From Anastatus disparis (taxonomy: Eukaryota; Arthropoda; Insecta; Hymenoptera; Eupelmidae), in the NCBI GenBank assembly GCA_017163975.1, contig JAFFSR010000344.1, forward strand, positions 2,772,001-2,836,000: a DNA stretch of 64,000 nt, in the 5' to 3' direction. The notes beneath the pieces were generated by a model that saw only the letters and a program-made list of their open reading frames with translations, was not told the DNA's origin and made no database searches. Made by a program: the position numbers and the translations under genes. Each line of letters opens with the position of its first letter. The stretch's first letter is position 1. Of the stretch, positions 10,125-21,723 are shown piece by piece.

Positions 10125-13100
10125 CTGTAACAAAGAAGGGATTCGAGATAAGCGTGATCTCGTTAAAATATCGTCTTAGAATTTTTGTTTTAAATAAAAG
10201 CTGAACTGTATGACTTTCATTATTGACTGTGAGAATTGTTGCTGGCCCTATAAATCCACGTGATGTTCTAAAATTTACCCTATCCCCTGGTTGTGGGTTG
10301 ATTCTTGAAGTTTGTCTATTATCTACTGTGTTTTTATTAATTTCCTTTTGTCTTTGTATATTTTCTCTTGCTTCTTTTGCTTTCTTTGTATTTTCTTCCA
10401 ATCGCTTATTTAATGAATTTAATTTATCAGAGTTAAAATTTTCTTTAGGTAGAATTCGTCCAAAGAATAATTCATAAGGTATATATTTTGTTGTAGGATG
10501 TATTGTTCTATTATAAGCAGTAATAATTGGGTAAAAGCTTTTATTGTTTGAAACTGCTCCAATTATTTTTTTCTTCAAAGTTCCTATAAGTCTTTCTACT
10601 ATACCATTCGATTGCGGATGTAATGGAGTTGTTGGTATATATTCTATTTTATGTTTTTCCAATAAATTTTGAAACGCCCTTGATGTAAACGTAGCTGCAT
10701 TGTCACTGATTATTTTCTTTGGTGTTCCCCATTCACTCATTAAATCTTCCATAGATTGCGTAGTTTGATCTAGATTTTTCAATTGATAAACTTTAGCATA
10801 TCTTGAAAGCGCTTCTATAATAAAAAGTAATTTTATTCCTTTTTCTTCGGCATGATCTACATACCATAATTCGTTGATTTCCTTTGGCGCATTAATAATA
10901 GTACCTGGAGCTTTGAATCTACTATTAAAATTTCTTTCTACACAGTATTCGCAGGTATCAATCCAATTTTTAACCTCTTCTGCTTTTGTTTCCCAACAAT
11001 ATTTACGAAGTTGAAACATTGTTTTATCATAAGCCCAATGAGCTTCGCTATGGGCTCTTGCTATTAATGTTTTTCTAGTCTTTTCACAATCCACATGAGT
11101 CTGTGCTAGACTCTTAATTCGTATTCTTCTTGGAAAACGAGCAAGTTTTGATAATAAATCTTGAGCCGAAGCGTCGTCAAAATTTCTTAATTCTATAATT
11201 TCTCCTTTATAATTAGGGCAATGATTACGTAAATAATTTATTGGTGATCGTATTAATTCTTCATTTGGAGTTAGTATAATGTCTCCTTTACATGCCTGTT
11301 TTATTTCTATCTTTCCATATTTAGGTTCTTTTTCTGTCCGAAAATATACAAGTGTAATTTCTTTTATACCGCTCTTGGTTGCTATGGCTTTTAAATGATT
11401 TGTAGCATCGAAGAATTTTTTTCTGTTAAAACCTCTGAGCTCCAATATTTGTCCTTCTGTGTATTAAGACAATATTTCCTTTAAAACTTGTTTTATGTCC
11501 TGATCATCAGTATTGTTGTATATTATGTCACCTTCTATAGCATTAACGTACTTTATTCGTGGGTTTTCTCTTTTTGCTACAAATGCTCGGCTAAGAGCAT
11601 CAGCATTAGTATTTAATTTACCCTTTTTATATTCTACTATAGGTTGAAAATCTGTAATTTTTAATAAAAGTTTAAAAATTCTAGATCCGATTTCTGGTGA
11701 TTTTGATTTGATGAGACCTGCTAATGGTGCATGATCTGTTATTAAAATGAAAGGTTTCCCATATAAAAAATGTCTAAAATGACACATTGCCCATACTGCT
11801 GCTAATAATTCCTTTTCGGTAGTCGAATAATTCTTTTCAGCTTGATTGAGTGTTCTTGAAGCGTAGGCACAAGGTAAATCTTTTCCTTTCTTGTAATCAC
11901 CTTGACTAAGAATTGCACCAAGTCCTTCATTACTCGCATCTGTTGTCAGTATGAACATCTCCTCTAAATTAGGGTATTTTAATATCGGTGATGATGTTAA
12001 TTTTTGCTTTAATATTTTAAAAGCATTTTTGCATTTATCGTCGAAATTAAACTTGACATTTTTACTCATTAGTTTATTAAGAGGTGTTGTGATTTTACCG
12101 TAATTTTTAATAAATTTCCTATAGTATCCGCATAATCCTAGAAATTGTCTGATTTCCTTTTGATTGGAAGGTTGTTTATAATTTCTTATACATTTTAATT
12201 TGTTTGGATTAGGATATACTCCTTTTTCTGTTATGAGATGTCCTAAATATTCTAATTCTGGTTTTACATATTCACATTTATCAGGCTGCAACTTTAAGCC
12301 TGCAGTTCTAAGACGATCAAATAATATCTGTAAGTTCTTTAGATGTTCTTCAAAGGTTTTTGACTATACTATAATGTCATCTAGGTATACGAAACATATA
12401 GTGCCTATTAGTCCTTGTAATTTTAAATTCATTATTCTTTGAAATGTTGCAGGTGCGTTTTTAAGGCCCATTGGCATTTGTTTAAATTCCCAATGCCCTT
12501 TATGAGTGGAAAATGCAGTGCGCTCTCTGTGTTCTGGAAAAACCGGTACTTGATAAAGGCCCGAGGCCAAGTCAAATGCAGAGAAGTATCTCATACCTCC
12601 CAATTGGTCAAGAATTTCATTTATTGACGGCAATGGGTAATTGTCTTGAAGTGTGTATTCATTTAATTTCCTAAAATCTATTACAACTCTATATTTTTGT
12701 ATTCCTGATGCATCCATTTTCTTTGGAACACACCAAACAGGTGATACAAAAGGCGAATTTGACTTTGTTATAATACCTTCATTTTCAAATTTTTCTATTT
12801 GTCTGTCTATTTCCTTATTGAAAGATAATGGGTGTCGATATAATTTTGAAACAACTGGTTGATTTACTGTTAAATCTATACGATGATACATATTCTTGAG
12901 CGATGGTGCATTATCTCCTTCTAATTGAAAAATATCATTGTATTCTTTAACTAATGTTTGTATTGCTAATGCCTGTTCTCTCGGCAAATGCGATGTGCAT
13001 GTATTATCTATAATAAGTTTATCACGATGATATTTTTGTGTCATGAACGTTTGTTTATTACATACTTGTTTCTGTATGAAAATTGTTTCATAAACATTTT

Positions 13101-13740
13101 GTTTATGTTCTTGAAATTCTTCTATCTCTATTTCAGTATCTATTTTCATTTCCTTTACTGACTCATTAACGATGTTGAGTGTTGTACTTTTATTTTGTAC
13201 TGTATATATTGCTGGTGTTATTATATTTTTCGGATCGGTTATTATGTACTCTCCATCTGGTATATCTATATCTATTTTTATAAGATTGATTCCTTGATTT
13301 ACATAAACAGGTTTTTCATTGAATGTGAATTGTAAAGGGTTGTCTTGTGCGTCAAAAATTTTTATATTTTGTTTTTCTGTATCAATTAATGCTTTATAAT
13401 GTTGTAACCATCCTCGGCCCAATAACCCATCGGCATCGAGAGGTATTTTATTGCTTGCAACATGATATATAAAGTCCTTTCCAAAAACATTCAATTTACA
13501 TTTGCCAAGCATTGTGTGATTCCCGTTAACTATCTGTATTGTTTGTCTCTCTTCTGGTTTTTGTCTTATAGGATTGCAGGTATTAAGATCCAACACTTTG
13601 TCTTTAATGAATGTTATGCCTGCTCCTGTGTCCACTAAGAATTTTAATAATTTTCCTCCTGTTCCTGAGAGTCGCATCCAGAGATGCCAGTGCTTTTCAT
13701 CTGTTGGAAAGATTGCGTTTGGTAATCCTGGTCTTCCCAA
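10084..13740 (-). pseudogene. pol: Errantivirus pol: protease, reverse transcriptase, RNase H, integrase
   Basis: One frame carries all domains. Aspartic protease has DTGA near 13620. RT has the DFRKLN, PLPSI and YLDD steps (YLDD near 12380). RNase H has TTDAS (~11945) and the STTEKELLA helix. Integrase has an H-x3-H and C-x2-C zinc module, a D,D-35-E core (YVDH, SDNA, VERL) and a C-terminal GPY/F-like domain near 10250-10290. Two in-frame stops break it: TAG at 12364-12366 directly after the YLDD motif, and TAA at 11464-11466 between RNase H and integrase. It starts within the gag tail in the -1 frame. As it stands it cannot make a complete polyprotein. Confidence 0.9.
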
Positions 13741-15036
13741 TAATTCTGACTATCGGGTGGGGTCTTCGACCATGGTGCCGGATCCTCTAAATAAGTTTTG
13801 CTTTTTAAGGCATTGAGGCGAAAATTTACTCTTTGTGCATTTTGATGTTTAAAACAATGCTCTTTGTCATGACCGTATTTATTACAGTGGGAGCATGTAG
13901 GTTTATCCTCCTTTTTATCTGATCGATAATTTTCTTGTCAATCTCGTGAAAAGCTTCTATCACGTGTGTAATTTTTATCCAGTGTTGAATGTTTCTCACG
14001 ATTTCTTGAATCATATCTAGAATGACTCCTATCTCTTGAATGTTTTTATAATTTCTATTTCGAAGTTCTTCATCTTCTTTTCGGAGTTTTTCTTCGTATA
14101 AGGCTTGTTGATACGCTATCGGTAAAGTGTGTGGTCGATTTTGTTGTACGGCTAAACGTAAGCCTTCTGGATACAATCCTCTTATAAATTTCGAAATCGC
14201 GTTTTTATTTTCATAATTCCGGTGCATATCTCTAAAATCGTCATTTAAACCATCTATCGAAATCTGTATTCGACGATTTATGTTATTATATCTTTGTATA
14301 TAATCCGCCACCTTTTCATTTGTTCTTTGTCTCATAGAGTTACGCATTTCAGCTAATTGATCATATTCAAGTTCTAATTTTCCAAAGTGTGTGTTTAAAC
14401 ATTCTTTGAGTTGCACTGCCGTAGTCACTTGATTTCTTTCAACTACTTCTTGTGCTTTTCCTTTTAGCTTAACTGCTATAACCTTCCGTATAAGCGCTGA
14501 TATTTCCTGCTTAGAGCTAAGTTGTCGAGAGGCGCGAATGATTTGATCAATAAATGCGCTAACATCTGTTGATCCATCATATTCCCTTATCTCTGTTAAG
14601 AGTTCACGTATTAATAAATGATGTTCTCTCGTTAATCCTGGGAGAACATTCAGTCTAGGGTTGTTGTCTCTAACTGCAGGTGGTATACTTGGGATTGGTG
14701 GTGGATTTTTATTTTCTGTCATCTGAGTATTTAAAATTTGTAATTGCTCTGTCAATAATATTAATTGCTTTTCTAATGCGTGGGCCTTTTCCTTTTGACG
14801 TTGCAATCCTTGCACTACATTTTTTCGTCTTGATCGCATTGCGTTATGTCTTCATTGGATTTAAATTTCTTTAGTAAACTGTCCATCTTACTGGGTTTTA
14901 AATTTATTTTAAATTTATGAAGACCGTCTGTAGTGTCGTAGAAATTGTTAGAAACGTCAGAAAGGGAAGAAGGTGATCGTGGGGTGTTTTCCGATCTTAC
15001 ACTATCGTTATCGTCTTCACGATAATCACAATACAT
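13644..15036 (-). pseudogene. gag: Errantivirus gag, frameshifted
   Basis: Begins at ATG 15036 and continues through three frames. The first block ends near 14815. The second (14839-13826) holds a coiled-coil-like QRQKEKAHALEKQ stretch and a capsid-like helical region. The third carries a CCHC zinc knuckle, C-x2-C-x4-H-x4-C, near 13845-13900, and ends at a TAA at 13644-13646. The first junction lies by an A6 run, so an indel there is likely. The last ~97 bases overlap pol in the -1 arrangement. Gag would form the particle core and bind RNA through the knuckle. Confidence 0.8.
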
Positions 15037-15050
15037 ACGCGGGTGATGTT

Positions 15051-15370
15051 CCTATGTGTCAACCTCTCAAGCGTGTGTGCTCCGGCTTGAGACGTTGTAT
15101 GTCTTATAAATAACTTATAAATAAAATGAATGTTACAGAAAGTTAGGCACGCCTTTATTTTTCGGCTTGTCCCGCTGTGTGCTTAAAATTATTGTACGAC
15201 TTACTTGAAGGTTTTTTAAAAGATGTTGTTTTTGGAGATCTGGTTGGCTGCGTCTCTTTAACCGCTGGCGGTGCAGAAGTCATCTTTTATTGTCTAGATG
15301 ATCCTCTCTTTATCCCTGGGGATGCAGACGTAGCTTGATGAACCCTTTAACTACTGGTAGTCAACTGCTG
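15051..15370. other. Junction between errantivirus and Polinton, no assigned gene
   Basis: There is no LTR match and no primer-binding site that I can recognise. On the minus strand a 43-codon Ser/Pro/Lys-rich frame runs from an ATG near 15284, preceded in frame by more of the same composition and a TAA. It might be a remnant of either element, but I cannot assign it. Confidence 0.4.
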
Positions 15371-18300
15371 AGCCAATAACGATGATAATGATGATGATGA
15401 TGATGCTGATGAAGGTGATGTAAGGAACAGTACTAATGAAAATGATGATGAAGAAGAGTATTACGATGAAGATAATAATTTTGATATCCAACCGCCCGGC
15501 GAAAGATTTATCATTTTTCAAGACTTCGTTCAGTTTGTAAAACGTTATCAAATAAATGGTCGACAGTTGTTAATGAAAATAGTTTCACCGCCTGAAAATG
15601 TTAATCCTATTGTATGGTTAGAATTAGCTATACGTGATGTTCATGCGTATTTAATTTCATTAGCACGTGCAAATGATATGTTAGGTGTAAGCATGCGAAG
15701 TATGAATTTTGTACGCGGAGCAGCAGGTTTGTCAATAAGACCTATAGGTAACTTTAATTATAACGATTTATGGGGATTAATTAACGGCTTAGCCCAAAGC
15801 AATGAAAACTTTCACATAGATAAAAGTTTCATTTTATCGGCGTTATTTGTTAATGTGCCAATCGGTGCTAGAAATAAACGTAAAAAGCTGACAGTTGACA
15901 CTGTGGGGCATTGTGTCTATCCACAACGATGATAATATGTGTCTCCCTCGAGCACTAGTTGTGGGTGAAGTACATATTGAGTTGAAAAAATCTGCAAATA
16001 AAGAAACGCGCGAAATTTGGAAAAATATTCGCGATGGTAGACGTGCGTTGCAGAAAAATCGGGCAAATTTGCTTATAAACCAAGCAAATGTCGAGATCCC
16101 GACGGATGGTTGCGGTGTTCACAAAATTGAAATATTTCAACAATATTATTCTCAGTATAAAATAGCAATAGTAGTTTTTGATAGCACTGCTCTTGGAAAC
16201 GGTGAGCCCCCTATTTTCAACGGTCGTCAATATGTAAATTCCGAATTGAATAGTGTAATAAATATTTTATATAGTAAAAGAACACGGCATTATGACACAA
16301 TTTTAAATTTATCCGCTGCTGCGCGAGACAGATTTTTTGGTGAATATTGTAATAAAAGATACCGATTTATTAATGAACATAACTGCACAGCAATTTGTTC
16401 TGCGTGTTTTGTAAAACCTCCATGTGATTCAGAAAATGTAAATTTAATAAAATGTGATGAATGTAATCGAAATTTTTACGGTAATCAATGTTACACTAAC
16501 CATAAAAAATCGGGGACATGCAAAAAAAACAACAAAAAGATTTGCGATGTTGTGAAAATTTGTTTCAGATGTAACAAACGTTACAATACTTTTAGAGCTG
16601 TGCATGTTTGTGGAAGTAAATGGTGTGTTACGTGTCGTAAAAATCACGGTTTGAATGAATTGTGTTATATTCAGCCAATTTCCGACCGTTCCAAGCCCTC
16701 GCCTGTACCCGGTAAAGAAAACGTCGAAAGCGAATCTGTAAAAAAGAAAAGTTTATTCATCTTTTACGATTTTGAAACACGTCAAGATTCACCGTATCTT
16801 GATCCATATACCAAATCTCTGCGTTGTTCAGCAAGCTTGCGATGATTGCATTAATTTACCAAATATCGAACAACTATGTACGACATGCGGTGTCCGTGAG
16901 TATGTTTTTCGGAATAATCCTGTGAAAGCTTTGCTTGACTTAACGATACGAATAAAATCAAATTTTTATCAAATCATATGTATAGCCCATAATGCTAAAG
17001 GCTTTGACGCGCAATTTATTCTAAAAGAAATTGTTGAAAATTCTAATGAAATTCCGGATGTAATATTAAACGGTCAAAGTATTGTAATGTTAAAGTGTGG
17101 ACGAACAAAATTTATCGACAGTTCAAATTATTTTCAAATGAAACTAAGCGCACTCCCGGACGCTTTTGCATTACCACCAAGTACAAAAAAAGGCTACTTT
17201 CCGCATCTTTTTAATACCGATGATAATCAAAATTACGTAGGACCTTTGCCAGATGCTAAGTATTACTCGCCAGATACAATGTCAACAAGCGATAGAGAAG
17301 AATTTTTCAAGTGGTATAATGAAAATCGAGATACTACCGAATTTGATTTTCAGCATGAAATTGTTGAGTATTGTAAAATGGACGTTGAAATTTTAAGACT
17401 CGCCTGTACGGCATTCAGGAAGATATTTATAGATTGTGGCAATACATGTCCCTTTACCGAGGCAACAACCATAGCTTCTGCATGTTCTGTTGTTTACAGA
17501 AAAATTTTTTTACAAAAAAATACAATTGGAATGATTCCAGCTGCAGGGTATCGTTTAGCGGACAAACATTCGCAAAAGGCCCTTTAATGGTTAGTACATT
17601 GCGAAAAAGAACTCAACAAAACAATTATTCATGCAGAAAGAGCCCGTGAATTCAAACTTCTAGAAGGCTTTCTTGTAGATGGCTTTTTACCTCCTAGCGA
17701 TCCTGCAACTTCAAATGAAAAAGGCAGTGTCTTTGAATTTCAAGGGTGCTATGTACATGGATGTCCCAAACGTTTCGTAAAAGATCATGAAAAAATTATG
17801 GCTTATGGTAAAAAATTCAACGAAGCATTTGAAAATACTTGTAGAAAAATTGCGAAAATAAAATCATGCGGTTATGAAGTGCGTGAAATGTGGGAATGCA
17901 CATTTGACTAACTTAAAGCAGAAGATTTAGAAATAAAAGAATATGTTACAAATCACCCTTTAATAACTCAAGCAGGTTTAAATCCACGGGACGCTTTCTT
18001 TGGTGGTAGAACAGAGAATATCGTAGCTCATTATAATATAAGAGATGGTGAAAAAATAAAGTATACAGACATTTGCTCTCTCTATCCTTACGTATGTAAA
18101 AGAGGTCAATTTTCTGTTGGACACCCACGTATCTTTGTTGGTGAAGAGTGCAATGAGCTCACAAACGGAGATAATAATAATTTATTAAATGTTGAGGGAT
18201 TGGTCAAGTGTAAAATTTGCCACCACGAGATTTATTTCTACCTCTGTTACCCGTGAAAATACACGGTCGTTTACTTTTCGCGCTTTGTCGTTGATGTTGC

Positions 18301-19450
18301 GAGGAAAGACGCCTACGAGATTGTAACAATGAAAATGTCAAAATTCGTGAATTCAGCGGGACATGGGTGACCGATGAGCTACGAAAGGCAATTGAAATTG
18401 GTTATCAAATTACAGAAATTTATACTGTTTGGCATTATAAGATGACCCGCTATGATCAAAGTACAGGTACAGATGGTCTTTTTGCGGAATACGTAAACAC
18501 GTTTTTAAAAATCAAGCAGGAAGCGAGTGGTTGATGAAGCTAAAAAGACTGAATATATAGAACAGTATGAGAAAGATGAGAGAATACGTCTCGATAGAGG
18601 AAAAATTGCAAAAAATGCTGGACTCCGTGCAGTGGCAAAATTGTGTCTAAATTCATTTTGGGGGAAATTAGGTCAAAGAAGTAATTTGAAACAAACGGAG
18701 GTTGTTAAATCTCGTCAAAATCTCTTGAAACTTTTGACGTGTCCGGAAAAAGAAGTTTTCGAAATATTACCTGTAAACGATGAAATTTTATACGTTAATT
18801 GGCAATACATAGAAGAAGCTGTCATTCCTACAGTTTATACAAGTGTTGTTATAGCAGCCTATACGACTGCTCAAGCGCGTTTAAAACTTTATAAGCATTT
18901 GGAAAAATTGGGTAGACGGGTATTATATTATGATACGGATTCCTGTACATTCACGTCTTGTGAAACAAATACCGAAGAATATAATCCATTCATAGGGTCA
19001 AAGCTCGGTGATATGACAGACGAACTAAGATGTTATGGTGAGAATGCTTACATTGAAAGTTTTATATCGGGAGGACCAAAATTTTACGCATACCGCGTTG
19101 TTTTACCCGACGGAAAAAAAGCCGAATGTTGTAAAGTAAAAGGAATGAGTTTGAATTTCTCAAATGGACGAAAAATTAATTTTGAGAGTATAAAAAATTT
19201 GATTAGCGATGCGTTTAGCTTGAATAATAATGATAATGATGATGATGATGATGATGATGAAATTTATAATCGTACAAACCAAGATTGTAAAAAAATTAAA
19301 CTTAATTTTTCAACTATTCGTCGTACAAAAACTCATGATGTTGTTACCAAAAAAGAAACTAAAACATGTTGCGTTGTACTGCAAAAACGTCGTTATATTT
19401 CAGAAAAACTTTCATTACCTTTTGGTTATAAAGCAATAAATGAATATTAA
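15371..19450 (+). pseudogene. polB: Protein-primed family B DNA polymerase of the Polinton
   Basis: The gene opens with an acidic Asp-rich tract, then an N-terminal region with zinc-ribbon pairs (16395-16650). Exonuclease motifs follow: DFET near 16770, AHNAKGFDAQF near 16987 and YCKMDVEIL near 17370. Polymerase motif A (DICSLYP) is near 18068, motif B (KLCLNSFWGKLG) near 18640 and motif C (YYDTDS) near 18930. The frame changes near 15.90, 16.80, 18.21 and 18.53 kb, and TAA stops lie at 17585-17587 and 17909-17911, both plausible CAA to TAA changes. There is no start codon at the 5' end. The catalytic residues remain, but no single product is possible. Confidence 0.9.
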
Positions 19451-19817
19451 AATATTATTTTCTCTTCTTTATTTAATAATTAATATTACCCAACAATTAA
19501 AAATCTATTACAACTATTCTGAATATCATACACAAAAATGAAAGATTACAAAAACACATGTTCTCTTAGCCCTCGCGGTAATTAGCTAATCACAAGACAC
19601 GCGTTAAATTTGCTAATAAGCGCGCGTGTCTTGCCCGCGGTAATGAGCAAATCACCCGGTGTACGCACGCCAATAAGCGCTAATATAGCGCGCGATCCCG
19701 CGCCGCGGTAATAAGAAAATCACGTGCGCGCTGCCGCCGCCGCCGTCGCCCGCCGGCAGCCGCAGTCATTAAATCTCAGATGTTAAGTACGGTTATTGTA
19801 AAGGTAGTATACTCAGT
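19451..19817. promoter_or_regulatory. GC-rich intergenic region between polB and ATPase
   Basis: An abrupt GC-rich island in an AT-rich element, with CGCG and GCCGCC steps and the three direct repeats listed separately. CAAGACACGCG at 19592-19602 and CGCGTGTCTTG at 19623-19633 form an inverted pair. The position upstream of the ATPase start suggests a promoter, enhancer or replication role, which is inference. Confidence 0.5.
19574..19723 (+). repeat. Three direct repeats CGCGGTAATnAGnnAATCAC
   Basis: Copies lie at 19574-19593, 19636-19655 and 19704-19723, starting 62 and 68 bases apart. Each of the first two is followed by a C/T-variant of GCTAATAAGCGC, so the true unit is about 65 bp and imperfect. 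Confidence 0.8.
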
Positions 19818-20424
19818 ATGAATAAAGACGCCAAGATAGATACACGATTTAAACATCCATTTACGTGTATCGTCAGTGGACCCACAGGTTGTGGTAAAAC
19901 AGTGTTTGTTAAGCGTTTTTTGTCAAACCTATCAGATATTTGCGACGTAACATTCGATAGAATTTTATTTTATTACGCAGAGTGGCAAGAAGCATACCAA
20001 ACCGAGCTGAAAACGCCATTTCATCAAACTATAGAATTTCACGAAGGATTACCGCAACCCGCCGATTATTCTCACGATAATGAAAAGAAAAAATTAATAA
20101 TTATCGACGACTTGATGCGGGAATCTTCTAACAATGTTATTTTGGATTTGTTTACAAAAGGTAGTCATCATAAAAATATTAGTGTCATTTTTATCACGCA
20201 AAATCTTTTTCACAAGGGTAGCGGTCAAAGAGATATCTCATTGAACGCGAATTACATCGTAATTTTCAAAAATCCTCGAGATCGGGCTCAAATTCAATAT
20301 CTCGTATCTTTTCTTGGACTTGAAACAAAGCACCAAGGATGAATGTCGTTTTCGAACCAGTATTTTTCCCGATGACAGAGCACACTACATATACTTACCA
20401 AAGTATCATTCCAAATTTCGTTGA
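19818..20424 (+). pseudogene. FtsK/A32-type genome-packaging ATPase
   Basis: Starts with ATG at 19818. The Walker A motif GPTGCGKT is at about 19880-19905 and the Walker B KLIIIDDL at about 20092-20115. Packaging ATPases of this family pump DNA into Polinton/adenovirus-like capsids. The first frame ends at 20342, but a shifted frame continues with the family-like C terminus (LDLKQST, FRTSIFPDD, HYIYLPK) to TGA at 20424. About 20-25 codons seem to be lost at the junction near 20310. The nucleotide-binding site is intact and the tail is displaced. Confidence 0.85.
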
Positions 20425-20430
20425 GTTGGA

Positions 20431-20465
20431 TATAAAAAGCAAACTTTGAGAGAATTATCTGCAGT
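20431..20465 (+). promoter_or_regulatory. TATA box and initiator for the small basic protein gene
   Basis: TATAAAAA at 20431-20438, with GCAGT at 20461-20465 placing a start about 32 bases downstream of the TATA box. The ATG follows at 20478. Confidence 0.5.
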
Positions 20466-20477
20466 GCAACAGTTGCT

Positions 20478-20925
20478 ATGGCTTCGACAACATCGAGGAT
20501 AAAAAGGAGGGTTAAAAAGCAGAAAAAATTTAACCAGACCGGTGGTCAGTGCGGTTGTTTACCGTCAAACTTTTGTAAAAAGTGTATCGCAATTTTAAAC
20601 GCTCTTTGTCATTCGGACAATCATCAGCAAGCGGCTTTACTTCGCTCAGCTGATAAAAACTTAATCAAGTGTATATGCGAGTGTGCCTTGAATGTATTAC
20701 ACGATACTGTAAAGTTAAAAAATTCACAAAAAGAGCGCTTAAAGAAATACAAACACGTTTTGCGTAAACTAGTAACGAAAAAAGATAAAAAAAAGCACAC
20801 AAACTGGAACTAGCTGGCATCAGAAGAAACGTGTCATCGTTCAAAACGGCGAAAGTTTTTTACCTTTACTTTTGGCACCGATCATAGGTACTTTAGTATC
20901 GAAAATATTTGGGTCAAATAACTAA
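20478..20925 (+). pseudogene. Small Cys-rich, Lys/Arg-rich Polinton protein
   Basis: ATG at 20478 opens 111 codons with a basic N terminus, a GGQCGCLP and C-x2-C region and a Lys-rich tail. In another frame, from about 20821 to 20925, a short hydrophobic end (LPLLLAPIIGTLVSKIFG) follows, which in related Polinton proteins I believe belongs to the same chain. The frameshift lies near 20813. A DNA-binding or core role is possible by composition and position. No function is established here. Confidence 0.55.
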
Positions 20926-20933
20926 AAAAAATA

Positions 20934-21719
20934 ATGGAACGTACAAGAAAAATGGTAATCATTCCCGAAGATTAATTCGAAAGAGGCTTACGCTCAACGA
21001 AACAGAACCAAGACAACGGCGAAACGGAACATACTGTCCAAACTAAGGGTGACAACTTGTCACGATTAGACGCCGAAATGCATAATATCCTTTTTTCCAA
21101 AAGTATTACAGATGAACGCGAAAAGTATCAAAAATACATGCAAATACTCCAAAAATATCTTCACTTTAAGAATGTAGAACGTCACGAAAATGCAAATGAT
21201 GCGGAACATGAAATCGAAGAAACGGATGCTACGCTAGCAGCGCCACTCAACGAAGAAACCATTCTCGAAAATATTCCAAAGAGTTATAAGAGGAGTGCAC
21301 ACCTGTTACTCAACCATTGGAAACCAAGCAGTGTAGGAAACCTATTGAAATGGGATAATACAGGACAAGTTACAGTAGAGGGTAGTGTTATTCCAAATTC
21401 GAATATTATAGAGCTAGTTAATGACGTTGTACGAAGAAAAAAGGCAGATTCCGTTTCTCCTCCCCCTGGTAGAACACAAATTACAAGATTTTTAACCTTG
21501 ACGGAAACACCAGCAAAACTCATTGGTAATACAGATGTATTACATTTGTATAAAATATCACAACCTAATAAACCATACAGTGGAAATCGTAAGCGGAAAA
21601 ATTCAACTAATATAGAAGAATTGGAAAAAGAGTTTCACGCTCGTTACGAATACAATACTCGTGGAGATAAAAATTTAAAAAAATTAACTAAGGGTAAGTG
21701 GAAAAGTTTTAGCTTCTAA
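20934..21719 (+). pseudogene. Conserved Polinton protein of ~260 residues, one nonsense codon
   Basis: The frame starts at ATG 20934 (MERTRKMVIIPED), meets TAA at 20973-20975, and then stays open to 21719. The stop fits a single CAA to TAA change. The body has a Lys/Gln-rich helical N-terminal half, an IPKSYKRSAHLLLNHWK segment and a WDNTGQVTVEGSVIPNSNI segment, which I recognise as recurring in animal Polintons just before the integrase gene. Its biochemical role is not known to me. It ends 4 bases before the integrase ATG. Confidence 0.6.
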
Positions 21720-21723
21720 GAAA

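Larger units (their letters stand above)
7755..15050 (-). mobile_element. Errantivirus (Ty3/gypsy-type retrovirus-like element with env)
   Basis: On the minus strand the order is gag (15036-13644), pol with protease, RT, RNase H and integrase (13740-10084), env (10124-8271), a purine tract and a probable 3' LTR. Pol lies in the -1 frame relative to the gag tail, and env overlaps the end of pol, both usual in errantiviruses. No matching 5' LTR is visible at 15.05-15.35 kb, and the Polinton begins almost at once, so the 5' end is truncated or rearranged. Gag and pol carry frameshifts and stops, while env is open. Confidence 0.85.

Noticed and set aside
15351..15551. Minus-strand hydrophobic frame of 66 codons
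   Set aside because: It is the complement of the Asp-rich GAT tract and acidic start of polB.
15955..16647. Minus-strand frames antisense to polB
   Set aside because: Shadows of the real plus-strand gene, which carries clear polymerase motifs.
15895..18530. Programmed frameshifting in polB
   Set aside because: Several shifts and two stops at scattered places fit decay. There is no common slippery site.
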